64,000 nucleotides of DNA. It comes from Pristionchus mayeri (Eukaryota > Nematoda > Chromadorea > Rhabditida > Neodiplogasteridae). Shown piece after piece: positions 22,700 through 33,159 of this stretch. The stretch is from positions 4,340,001 to 4,404,000 of the forward strand of contig BTRK01000004.1 in NCBI GenBank assembly GCA_036245805.1, in the 5' to 3' direction. The notes below the pieces were generated by a model. It worked only from the letters and a program-made list of their open reading frames with translations. It was not told where the DNA came from and made no database searches. The stretch's first letter is position 1. The number at the start of each line of letters is the position of its first letter. A program made the position numbers and the translations under genes.

Positions 22700-23095
22700 A
22701 TGATGATAACAACCAAGATTTACTTCCCTCTTCTTCTAATCACCTTAATGATTCTTTCGGCGGTAGAAGCACAGTGGGGATGTGAGTTACTTTCTCGTTA
22801 CTTGTTATCGTGATTAAAACTCATGTAATGCCATAACGTTAATAATATATTTTTAGGGGGAGGCAGAGGAGGATGGGGAGGAGGACGAGGATATGGAGGA
22901 AGATGTAAGTGGACAACTTGGAGTTGAAAATATTGATGTACAGCATAGAGAGATTCAAAAGCTCACTCACTGCTCCATTTGAAGATTGTTCAAAATTCAA
23001 AATTTGTCATTTTAGATGGAGGTCGTGGTGGATGGGGAGGTGGAAGGAACTACTACGGAGGACGAGGAGGATGGGGAGGAGGAATGTGGGGATAG
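22700..23095 (+). CDS. Secreted Gly/Arg/Trp-rich small peptide, 69 aa
   Basis: Exons 22700-22781, 22857-22904 and 23016-23095 (210 nt). Signal peptide MMITTKIYFPLLLITLMILS ending AVEAQWG. The mature part reads WGGRGGWGGGRGYGGR, then YGGRGGWGGGRNYYGG and ends GGWGGGMWG. Introns are phase 1 (T|GG, T|AT). An AATAAA-type poly(A) signal lies at about 23144. It is in tandem with the 21766 gene. Confidence 0.87.
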
Positions 23096-23275
23096 CCAGA
23101 ATATCTCGGGAAAATCATATATATTTGTAAATGCATGATTCGAGCAATAAATACATTCAAATAATAGAGTTTGAAGCACAGCAAAGTTTGATGAGATTTG
23201 TGGTGTCAGGTATGACTAACCGCCCTCAGTGCCAAACACGGTCTCCCCTGAAATAGGTTGTATCACTCCGAACAA

Positions 23276-23364
23276 TGGTCTGACCCTCGTTAGTTTACAC
23301 GCTCTCTCGCCGGTCAGAGAGACGAGAGAGCATGCAAACTGAAGAGAGTCAGACGATTGCTCAT
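23276..23364. repeat. CTCTCTCGCCGG hairpin element
   Basis: TTTACACGCTCTCTCGCCGG on the left pairs with GAGAGAGCATGCAAACTGAA on the right, around a short loop. It ends GAGTCAGACGATTGCTC. Nearly the same sequence occurs at 40970-41062. Confidence 0.75.
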
Positions 23365-23502
23365 CACTTCCTAAGACCGCCTTTGTCTGTACCGTCTTCA
23401 CCCTGCGAAGCTTTCATTTTCGCCTGCAGATTCTTCTGACAACTACCGATCGAATTACGAAATCTCCTCTTTATTCTGGCTAACGCACGATGTCTCTCTC
23501 AC

Positions 23503-24002
23503 NNNNNNNNNNNNNNNNNNNNNNNNNNNNNNNNNNNNNNNNNNNNNNNNNNNNNNNNNNNNNNNNNNNNNNNNNNNNNNNNNNNNNNNNNNNNNNNNNN
23601 NNNNNNNNNNNNNNNNNNNNNNNNNNNNNNNNNNNNNNNNNNNNNNNNNNNNNNNNNNNNNNNNNNNNNNNNNNNNNNNNNNNNNNNNNNNNNNNNNNNN
23701 NNNNNNNNNNNNNNNNNNNNNNNNNNNNNNNNNNNNNNNNNNNNNNNNNNNNNNNNNNNNNNNNNNNNNNNNNNNNNNNNNNNNNNNNNNNNNNNNNNNN
23801 NNNNNNNNNNNNNNNNNNNNNNNNNNNNNNNNNNNNNNNNNNNNNNNNNNNNNNNNNNNNNNNNNNNNNNNNNNNNNNNNNNNNNNNNNNNNNNNNNNNN
23901 NNNNNNNNNNNNNNNNNNNNNNNNNNNNNNNNNNNNNNNNNNNNNNNNNNNNNNNNNNNNNNNNNNNNNNNNNNNNNNNNNNNNNNNNNNNNNNNNNNNN
24001 NN
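23503..24002. other. Assembly gap, 500 N
   Basis: A run of exactly 500 N directly abutting a 120-bp satellite array. The size is probably a placeholder, and the array may extend into the gap. Confidence 0.98.
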
Positions 24003-24686
24003 GTGTTGACCCCAATGCTAATTATTGATTGGCATACGGTAATTCAAAGATCAAAGGTCAAAATCATAAATCTGACCCATGGAATAAGAGATGACCCATG
24101 GCTAATTATCGATTGGTATACGGTAGTTGACCCAATGCTAATTATTGATTGGCATACGGTAATTCAAAGATCAAAGGTCAAAATCATAAATCTGACCCAC
24201 GGAATAAGAGGTGATCCATGGCTAATTATCGATTGGTATACGGTAGTTGACCCAATGCTAATTATTGATTGGCATACGGTAATTCAAAGATCAAAGGTCA
24301 AAATCATAAATCTGACCCACGGAATAAGAGGTGACCCATGGCTAATTATCGATTGGTATACGGTAGTTGACCCAATGCTAATTATAGATTGGCATACGGT
24401 AATTCAAAGATCAAAGGTCAAAATCATAAATCTGACCCACGGAATAAGAGATGACCCATGGCTAATTATCGATTGGTATACGGTAGTTGACCCAATGCTA
24501 ATTATTGATTGGCATACGGTAATTCAAAGATCAAAGGTCAAAATCATAAATCTGACCCATGGAATAAGAGATGACCCATGGCTAATTATCGATTGGTATA
24601 CGGTAATTGAGCCAATGCTAATTATTGATTGGCATACGGTAATTCAAAGATCAAAGGTCAAAATCATAAATCTGACCTACGGAAAA
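24003..24686. repeat. 120-bp satellite array A
   Basis: About 5.7 copies of a 120-bp unit (CCCAATGCTAATTATTGATT ... GACCCATGGCTAATTATCGA). Each unit contains two related ~36-bp halves (TGACCCAATGCTAATTAT... and TGACCCATGGCTAATTAT..., both ending ATACGGTA) plus a ~48-bp spacer. Because 120 is divisible by 3, it gives a long stop-free frame that is not a gene. Confidence 0.95.
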
Positions 24687-25358
24687 ATCCTATCCATCTT
24701 GCTGACTTCGAGTGCAACAAATAGAGAACAGATCGAAGTCGATGGAGGAATCTTTGAGTACAAAGATGGTGCAAAATATCTAGGAAGTTGGATCTCCCTC
24801 CCTTTGGACCCCTCAATTGAAGTCAAACGCCGGATCCAGTGTGCTTGGCTCGCTTGGAGAAACATTGGCCATTTACTCAAACACGCGACTGTCAACAGAG
24901 AGATAAGGAAACGCGCCTTCAACGCTTGTCTCATGTCGACCGTGCTTTATCGCTGCGAAGCTTGGACAATGAGAGAGTCAGACAAACAAGTGCTGCGAGT
25001 TGCGCAGAGAAAAATGGAGAGGCGCATGATTGGAGTAATATGGATGGATCGATGGAGTAACGAACGAGTGCGAATGGAAACAGGAGTCGTTGACTGGGTA
25101 GAGGAAGCAACTAGACGAAAGATGAACTGGGCAAATAAGATCCGAAGAATGGACGAACGGTGGACAAGGAGGTTAACAACATGGATCCCTTACACCAGAG
25201 CTAACAGCAGAGGACAGGGAAGACCTCGGGAGAGATGGAGAAACGAGATAGCAAGAGGGAAGGGCAGGAAATGGTGGAGCTTAACTGATGAAGAATGGAC
25301 CACCTAAAGCCTGATCAGCGCAACTTTGCGACTCCTGATAAATATTCTGTATTCTGTA
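24687..25358 (+). mobile_element. 5'-truncated RTE-like LINE with target duplication
   Basis: A plus-strand frame ending at 25307 encodes about 200 residues of a reverse-transcriptase C-terminal region (KYLGSWISL, MSTVLYRCEAWTM, LRVAQRKMERRMIGV, GRPRERWRNEI), typical of RTE-type non-LTR elements. It ends in a simple tail (TTCTGTATTCTGTATTCTG). TCTGACCTACGGAA occurs on both sides (about 24672 and 25360), so the element inserted into the satellite. The catalytic core lies upstream and is absent, so the copy is dead. Confidence 0.85.
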
Positions 25359-25440
25359 TTCTGACCTACGGAATAAGAGATGACCCATGGCTAATTATCG
25401 ATTGGTATACGGTATTTGACCCAATGCTAATTATTGATTG
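25359..25440. repeat. Satellite remnant beyond the LINE
   Basis: The continuation of the interrupted 120-bp unit after the LINE tail (GGAATAAGAGATGACCCATGG ... ATTATTGATTG). Confidence 0.8.
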
Positions 25441-26628
25441 CAATACTTACAATAAACTGAAAGCTTTTTTGACTGGCGCTTTTGTTTTGAACGGGATTTG
25501 AAAGTTTCTGTGCAATCGAAATACAAGGTCATTACACTAAAAAGATTTCAGAAATTTCCAGAAGAAAAATTTTTACGACCAAAAATAGGGTGTTGGTCTG
25601 TCAGTCTGCGTACCGTAACCCGAGTTGGCGTTGGGTCAGATTTTGTGTCAGACTCATGATTTCAACAGAGGATCGAACCAAAACACCAATACTGTACTCC
25701 TACAGTAACCGAATGCTACCGTAATCCGTAGCCGTGGGTCATACGCTGGGTCATATTTATGATTTCGTCTGCGGATGGATGGAAAACGTCAATATCGTTA
25801 TTCTAACGTAACCATAGCCTGCAGTAGTCGGTCGCGCTGTGTCAGATGATGGTTCAGATTCATGATTTCGATGGTCAATGTATGCAAAACGTCGATACCT
25901 CCTTCTTTTGCAGCCTCTAGCGTAGGGACGGACTTGTCATGAGAACCATGATTTTCATCAATGGGTGATTATTTTTATTTTTCATATTCCGGTAACTTCC
26001 AACTTTAAAAGGGGCGTAGTTGCCCACTAGTTGCAATACTTACAACAAACTGAAAGCTTTTTTGACTGGCGCGTTTGTTTCGAACGGGATTTTGAAAGTT
26101 TCTGTGCAATCGAAATATAAGGTCATTACACTAAAAAGATTTCCGAAATTTCCAGAAGAAAATTTTTTACGACCACAAATATGGTGTTGGTCTGTCAGTC
26201 TGCGTACCGTAAACCGAGTTGGCGTTGGGTCAGATCTTGTGTCAGACTCATTATTTCAACAGAGGATCGAAGCAAAACACCAATACCGTACTCCTACCGT
26301 AACCGAATGCTATCGTAACCCGTAGCCGTGGGTCAGACGCTGGGTCAGATTTATGATTTCGTCTGCTGATGGATGGAAAACGTCAATATCGTTATTCTAA
26401 CGTAACAATAGAATACAGTAGCCCGTCGCGCTGTGTCAGATGATGGTTCGGATTCATAATTTCGATGGTCAATTTATGAAAAACGTCGATACCATGCTTC
26501 TTTTGCAGCCTCTAGCGTAGGGACGGACTTGGCATGAGAACCATGATTTTGATGGCATCAATGAGTGATTATTTTTATTTGTCATATTCCGGTAACTTCC
26601 AACTTTAAAAGAGGCGTAGTTGCCCGCT
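25441..26628. repeat. Tandem duplication of a ~594-bp sequence
   Basis: 25441-26034 and 26035-26628 share the same order of motifs (AATACTTACAA, AACTGAAAGCTTTTTTGACT, GTGTTGGTCTGTCAGTCTGC, GGATGGAAAACGTCAATATC, GGTAACTTCCAACTTTAAAA). The two copies differ by scattered substitutions. Non-coding. Confidence 0.85.
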
Positions 26629-27224
26629 GGTATACGGTAATTCAAAGATCAAAGGTCAAAATCATAAATCTGACCCACGGAATAAGAGGTGATCCATGGC
26701 TAATTATCGATTGGTATACGGTAGTTGACCCAATGCTAATTATTGATTGGTATACGGTAATTCAAAGATCAAAGGTCAAAATCATAAATCTGACCCACGG
26801 AATAAGAGATGACCCATGGCTAATTATCAATTGGTATACTGTAGTTGGCCCGATGCTAATTATTGATTGGTATACGGTAATAAAAAGATCAAAGGTCAAA
26901 ATCATAAATCTGACCCACGGAATAAGAGATGACCCATGGCTAATTATCGATTGGTATACGGTAGTTGACCCAATGCTAATTATTGATTGGCATACGGTAA
27001 TTCAAAGATCAAAGGTCAAAATCATAAATCTGACCCACGGAATAAGAGATGACCCATGGCTAATTATCGATTGGTATACGGTATTTGACCCAATGCTAAT
27101 TATTGATTGGTATACGGTAATTCAAAGATCAAAGGTCAAAATCATAAATCTCACCCACGGAATAAGAGGTGACCCATGGCTAATTATCGATTGGTATACG
27201 GTAGTTGACCCAATGCTAATTATC
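26629..27224. repeat. 120-bp satellite array B
   Basis: About five more copies of the same 120-bp unit as array A, in the same orientation. It ends abruptly inside the mariner transposase coding region at about 27225. Confidence 0.93.
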
Positions 27225-28048
27225 TCCGGGGAATACGGTGGATGGGGAATCCTCTCGATCTTCAGCTCGTCCATTTTCTTCTGGGTCATCTTCGCTCGAT
27301 GTGGGCGAGCATTGTCCATCAGAAGAAGAATTTTGCCCTGGTTCAGGAGTCTGGGAGGGACTCTGATCGCGACATCTTGCAGTTGTTCAGAGAAGAGGTC
27401 GGCATTGATGCTGGTGCCAGGGGCGAGGATCTCCCAGTAGATGGGACCGAGCACTGAGAAGAAGAAGCAGAGGAGTTCCTTCTTTCCGTGCTCTTCCTTC
27501 TTCGGGACGGGCGTGGGCTTCTCATCTGCATCCACCCATTGCAGTCTCCTCACAGGGTTATCGTACGTGATCCACTTCTCATCTGTAGCGATGATGGAAT
27601 TGACCCATCGAAGATTGGATCTACGATGGAGTAATTCCCGACAGACTTGAACACGATTTTTCAGCTGTTCGGGGGAGAGGTCATGGGGAATCACTTGTGG
27701 GAGTTTCGGCTTCTTCCCTTTTCGATGGAGGATATCGGACACCATTGATCTGGGAGTACCAGTATCCTACTTCAACTCGCGCACACTGGCCATGGGCTTG
27801 CGCTTCAGTGTGCGGAGAACGAGAGGCTGATCGAGGGAGGGAGGGCGTCCAGAGCGGGGTTGATCATCGAGACCAAACTCCCCTTTCTTGAAGCGGGAGA
27901 ACCACTTATAGCAGAAGGGTATGGAGGGGGCGTCAGCTCCTTCCGACTGGGCCAGGGCAGAGTGGGCCTCCTTCACGGATCGGCCAAGACGGTAGTAATG
28001 AAGTAAAACTGCTCGGAGGTAGAGATGGGAGTCCATCACATGAATCAA
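27225..28048 (-). pseudogene. Mariner transposase, one nonsense codon and lost C-terminus
   Basis: One continuous frame from the ATG at 28048 with a single TAG at 27769-27767, between MASVRELK and DTGTPRSMVS. Visible parts are an N-terminal helix-turn-helix (SVKEAHSALAQ, WFSRFKKGEFGLDDQPRSGR), the first catalytic Asp in IIATDEKW and the second in LLMDNARPH. The third catalytic residue, expected just after YSP, is lost at the satellite junction. Inactive on two counts. Confidence 0.88.
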
Positions 28049-28200
28049 TGTAGCAACTAGGAGACTGATTAAATCCTCTCAATACTCAACGTCAGAATGA
28101 TGCAATACATTGTTGACATACAGATTGCGCAATCACTGCATTTGATCGCGAACTGACTTTTTTCCGAAGTATTATACGAACTTTCCGGACACCCCAATAT
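27225..28200 (-). mobile_element. Truncated mariner element
   Basis: The right terminal repeat at about 28177-28199 reads, on the minus strand, TTGGGGTGTCCGGAAAGTTC next to TA. A transposase frame lies inside. The other end is missing: after the codons for PHPPYSPE the sequence switches to the 120-bp satellite. Probably broken by satellite rearrangement. Confidence 0.85.
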
Positions 28201-29505
28201 ATAGGTATTGATGCGAAAAGTACGACATACGTGCATTACATTACAACATGTGAACCTGGTCCGCTACAAAAGGCCCGTCTGGAAATACACTCATTTTTTA
28301 ATTCGACTCTCTCGGACAAGCAACATATATACTTGCTCTTATCGTGTATCCGTAACAATAGGAGTATAGAAATCAAAAGCTGTTAAAGGGGAAGTACGGT
28401 TCATGTTCAGCTTAAACTTGTAAATGTGAGATCATAACACAAGTCCACAAAAAACAAGCAGCATTCACTACCCGGACCCTGTAATTTGAACATCGACATT
28501 CGAACATTTGGTAAATTGCTGATTCCATCTTTCGTGAAAAGTCCTAACTTTTGAGGTTAACAGTTAAAGCAACTCTTTATCTATAAGTATTCGGCTGGGC
28601 TAAATCAGGGGATTACTCCTTTGTACGGATATGCACCCCTTCAATGTGCACCAAAAAATTAAAATTTTGACGATTTTGACTTTTATTTGACAATAATGAA
28701 AATCTGTGTTTTCAAGATGTAGAAGAAGGATAAGTTGAATTGTCCTTCTATATTACGTTGCTCCACAGTACATAATGCAAGCGCACTTGGAATTAAGCCA
28801 GGCTGAATGATCCCCGAAGCAAGAAACATTGTCGTTTGAGAAGTGTTTCCTCAATGTCAGTAAGGGCTGTTGTCAATTGTATATAAATCATGTTATATTG
28901 AGGGATGCACTACGTCAGACATATTTTTCGAGAGAACTGTCAATGTGCTACTCACTCTACTATATGAGCTTATCCAGCTATTTTTCACCTCCAAATGCAA
29001 GAGGCAGAAAACAATTTTAAAACTTGTGAAAATATTTTATTTTGTAAGATTGATGATTTTCCGGTTAGCCATAAAGCGTAAGGCGATTCGAACATATATT
29101 TATATTGACCAAGTAGTCCCCTAATATGCGCTACCGAGCCAGCTTTAGATCTTGAACGAAAAGGATTTTGGGCTGGCTCAAACATCATGATCCAAATCTA
29201 ACATTACTTTCTTACCAACCTAATAATATGGAAGTCATAAATGATGGTATTGAATTCCTTCAATCTCTACAGGAATTCCATTCTCCGCAGGAAAAACCCG
29301 TCGGACAAGAAAGTTGGGAAAAATAATGGGAGACTCGAGGTGCATATCTGTGGATCAAAAGAAGGGGTCTATTATATGATAGAATCTCATTTGTTGAATG
29401 AATTTCGGGAAACGAAAAAGGGAAAGAATTTTTATCGCTTTGAACTGCATTTAAGGCTGTGAATCAGATCGCCATGGCATGTAACCCGTAACACTAAGCA
29501 ATTCT
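28201..29505. other. Intergenic, no gene recognised
   Basis: AT-rich sequence between the mariner relic and the polyprotein gene. Short frames only, none with a signal peptide or domain. Confidence 0.45.
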
Positions 29506-32500
29506 TTACAATCTGTATCCGGAAGCCTCGACAGCGGGAGCCTCAGTGGCGACCTCCTGGGCGACCTCAACGGGGGCGTACTCCTCAGCAGCAGCGGCGG
29601 CGGTGGTGGCAACAACGGGAGCCTCGGTTCCCTCAGCGGCGGGGGCGGCCTCGGTGGCGGGTGCCTCCTCAGAGACGGGGGCCTCGGTGGCAACAGCCTC
29701 CTCAACGACGGGGGCCTCGGTGGCTGGCTCCTCGGGGACTACGGGCTCGTCTCCGTATGCGTTCTGGGCCTGACGCTTGAGTCTGTATCCGGAAGCCTCG
29801 ACGGCAGGAGCCTCGGTGGCGACTTCCTGGGCGACCTCAACGGGGGCGTACTCCTCAGCAGCAGCGGCGGCGGTGGTGGCAACAACGGGATCCTCGGTTC
29901 CCTCAGCGGCGGTTGCGGCCTCGGTGGCGGGTGCCTCCTCAGAGACGGAGGCCTCGGTGGCAACAGCCTCCTCAACGACGGGGGCCTCGGTGGCAACAGC
30001 CTCCTCAACGACGGGGGCCTCGGTGGCAACAGCCTCCTCAACGACGGGGGCCTCGGTGGCGGGCTCCTCGGGGACTACAGGCTCGTCTCCGTATGCGTTC
30101 TGGGCCTGACGCTTGAGTCTGTATCCGGAAGCCTCGACGGCTGGAGCCTCGGTGGCGACTTCCTGGGTGACCTCAACGGGGGCGTACTCCTCAGCAGCAG
30201 CGGCGGCGGTGGTGGCAACAACGGGATCCTCGGTTCCCTCAGCGGCGGGGGCGGCCTCGGTGGCGGGTACCTCCTCAGAGACGGGGGCCTCGGTGGCAAC
30301 AGCCTCCTCAACGGCGGGGGCCTCGGTGGCTGGCTCCTCGGGGACTACGGGCTCGTCTCCGTATACGTTCTGGGCCTGACGCTTGAGTCTGTATCCGGAA
30401 GCCTCGACGGCTGGAGCCTCGGTGGCGACTTCCTGGGCGACCTCAACGGGGGCGTACTCCTCAGCAGCAGCGGCGGCGGTGGTGGCAACAACGGGATCCT
30501 CGGTTCCCTCAGCGGCGGTTGCGGCCTCGGTGGCGGGTGCCTCCTCAGAGACGGGGGCCTCGGTGGCAACAGCCTCCTCAACGACGGGGGCCTCGGTGGC
30601 AACAGCCTCCTCAACGACGGGGGCCTCGGTGGCGGGCTCCTCGGGGACTACAGGCTCGTCTCCGTATGCGTTCTGGGCCTGACGCTTGAGTCTGTATCCG
30701 GAAGCCTCGACGGCTGGAGCCTCGGTGGCGACTTCCTGGGCGACCTCAACGGGGGCGTACTCCTCAGCAGCAGCGGCGGCGGTGGTGGCAACAACGGGAT
30801 CCTCGGTTCCCTCAGCGGCGGGGGCGGCCTCGGTGGCGGGTACCTCCTCAGAGACGGGGGCCTCGGTGGCAACAGCCTCCTCAACGGCGGGGGCCTCGGT
30901 GGCTGGCTCCTCGGGGACTACGGGCTCGTCTCCGTATGCGTTCTGGGCCTGACGCTTGAGTCTGTATCCGGAAGCCTCGACGGCTGGAGCCTCGGTGGCG
31001 ACTTCCTGGGCGACCTCAACGGGGGCGTACTCCTCAGCAGCAGCGGCGGCGGTGGTGGCAACAACGGGATCCTCGGTTCCCTCAGCGGCGGGGCGGCCTC
31101 GGTGGCGGGTACCTCCTCAGAGACGGGGGCCTCGGTGGCAACAGCCTCCTCAACGGCGGGGGCCTCGGTGGCTGGCTCCTCGGGGACTACGGGCTCGTCT
31201 CCGTATGCGTTCTGGGCCTGACGCTTGAGTCTGTATCCGGAAGCCTCGACGGCTGGAGCCTCGGTGGCGACTTCCTGGGCGACCTCAACGGGGGCGTACT
31301 CCTCAGCAGCAGCGGCGGCGGTGGTGGCAACAACGGGATCCTCGGTTCCCTCAGCGGCGGTTGCGGCCTCGGTGGCGGGTGCCTCCTCAGAGACGGGGGC
31401 CTCGGTGGCAACAGCCTCCTCAACGACGGGGGCCTCGGTGGCAACAGCCTCCTCAACGACGGGGGCCTCGGTGGCGGGCTCCTCGGGGACTACAGGCTCG
31501 TCTCCGTATGCGTTCTGGGCCTGACGCTTGAGTCTGTATCCGGAAGCCTCGACGGCTGGAGCCTCGGTGGCGACTTCCTGGGCGACCTCAACGGGGGCGT
31601 ACTCCTCAGCAGCAGCGGCGGCGGTGGTGGCAACAACGGGATCCTCGGTTCCCTCAGCGGCGGGGGCGGCCTCGGTGGCGGGTACCTCCTCAGAGACGGG
31701 GGCCTCGGTGGCAACAGCCTCCTCAACGGCGGGGGCCTCGGTGGCTGGCTCCTCGGGGACTACGGGCTCGTCTCCGTATGCGTTCTGGGCCTGACGCTTG
31801 AGTCTGTATCCGGAAGCCTCGACGGCTGGAGCCTCGGTGGCGACTTCCTGGGCGACCTCAACGGGGGCGTACTCCTCAGCAGCAGCGGCGGCGGTGGTGG
31901 CAACAACGGGATCCTCGGTTCCCTCAGCGGCGGGGGCGGCCTCGGTGGCGGGTACCTCCTCAGAGACGGGGGCCTCGGTGGCAACAGCCTCCTCAACGGC
32001 GGGGGCCTCGGTGGCTGGCTCCTCGGGGACTACGGGCTCGTCTCCGTATGCGTTCTGGGCCTGACGCTTGAGTCTGTATCCGGAAGCCTCGACGGCTGGA
32101 GCCTCGGTGGCGACTTCCTGGGCGACCTCAACGGGGGCGTACTCCTCAGCAGCAGCGGCGGCGGTGGTGGCAACAACGGGATCCTCGGTTCCCTCAGCGG
32201 CGGTTGCGGCCTCGGTGGCGGGTGCCTCCTCAGAGACGGGGGCCTCGGTGGCAACAGCCTCCTCAACGACGGGGGCCTCGGTGGCGGGCTCCTCGGGGAC
32301 TACAGGCTCGTCTCCGTATGCGTTCTGGGCCTGACGCTTGAGTCTGTATCCGGAAGCCTCGACGGCTGGAGCCTCGGTGGCGACTTCCTGGGCGACCTCA
32401 ACGGGGGCGTACTCCTCAGCAGCAGCGGCGGCGGTGGTGGCAACAACGGGAGCCTCGGTTCCCTCAGCGGCGGGGGCGGCCTCGGTGGCGGGTGCCTCCT

Positions 32501-33107
32501 CAGAGACGGGGGCATCGGTGGCAACAGCCTCCTCAACGACGGGGGCCTCGGTGGCGGGCTCCTCGGGGACGACGGGCTCGTCTCCGTATGCGTTCTGGGC
32601 CTGACGCTTGAGTCTGTATCCGGAAGCCTCGACAGCGGGAGCCTCAGTGGCGACCTCCTGGGCGACCTGAAAGTGAAAATATACATTCGTGTTAATTTTT
32701 CAGCTTAATCGCTCTTCTTTCTACCTTAGTATTTCTACGTATCCATCAAAAATGAATTAAACAGTTTTTGAACGTCGTCTATGCGAAGCAAATTGAGTTG
32801 AACCTCAGCGGGAGCGTATTCCTCAGCTGCCGGAGCCTCAGTGACTGCCTCAGCGGGTGCTGCGTATCCTTCGTCTGACTCTGCTGATACTGCTGCGGGC
32901 GCCTCAGTGGCGACCTCGGCGGGAACTACGGGCTCGTCACCGTACGAGTTGTCCCGCTTGACGACTAGAACAGCATCATACAATTAGGCATGAGTAGGTA
33001 ACACGACAGGTCAATTGCTCATTAAGCATAATATGTGAATTGCACTCACGATATCGTCCCGAGACGGCGGAGATAGCGAGAGCAACGAGGAAGAGCTGGA
33101 TCTTCAT
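29506..33107 (-). CDS. Secreted repetitive polyprotein cleaved at RLKR sites, about 1,126 aa
   Basis: Exons 33107-33050, 32964-32804 and 32666-29506. Exon 1 encodes the signal peptide MKIQLFLVALAISAVSG. Exon 2 begins YLVKRDNSYGDEPVVP. Exon 3 is one long frame with no internal Met, so start-based ORF calls miss it. It holds about 11-12 units of 90, 101 or 112 residues of the form QAQNAYGDEPVVPEEP, then 1-3 copies of VATEAPVVEEA, then EGTEDPVVATT, AAAAEEYAPVEVAQE and EASGYRLKR. RLKR fits the furin consensus R-X-K/R-R and recurs at every boundary. The predicted products are acidic, disordered Ala/Glu/Pro/Thr-rich peptides. A single G is missing from a G run at 31090-31093, which shifts the frame in the assembly. 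A TATAAAA box is at 33159-33153. Role unknown; a cuticle or surface-coat polyprotein is inference. Confidence 0.85.
29512..32607. repeat. Coding minisatellite, 270-bp unit with 33-bp sub-repeats
   Basis: Units start at 29777, 30113, 30383, 30686, 30956, 31225, 31528, 31798, 32068 and 32338, with lengths 336, 270, 303, 270, 269, 303, 270, 270, 270 and 270. Length steps of 33 bp reflect 1-3 copies of an 11-residue sub-repeat. The series 303-270-269 and 303-270-270 indicates an ~843-bp higher-order duplication. Confidence 0.95.
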
Positions 33108-33152
33108 TGCTGAGATGAGAACTGAGTCTGTTCGAGAATGGCTGCAGCGCCC

Positions 33153-33159
33153 TTTTATA
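33153..33159 (-). promoter_or_regulatory. TATA box of the polyprotein gene
   Basis: TATAAAA on the minus strand (GAGTATAAAAGGGC), 46 bp upstream of the ATG at 33107. Spacing is like that of the Gly-rich peptide genes. Confidence 0.65.

Noticed and set aside
24003..25307. A ~600-codon plus-strand ORF
   Set aside because: Its first part is Ns and the stop-free 120-bp satellite read in frame; only the last ~200 codons are protein-derived, from a LINE fragment.
26565..27440. A 291-codon plus-strand ORF
   Set aside because: Five satellite units in frame, running into the antisense of the mariner transposase.
29546..32604. Repeated plus-strand Ala/Ser/Thr-rich ORFs (MSLYPEAS...) and minus-strand Pro/Arg-rich ORFs
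   Set aside because: Shadows of the polyprotein repeat. The third minus-strand frame is open across the region (apart from one indel), links by phase-correct splices to a signal exon, and has furin-type sites at every unit boundary.
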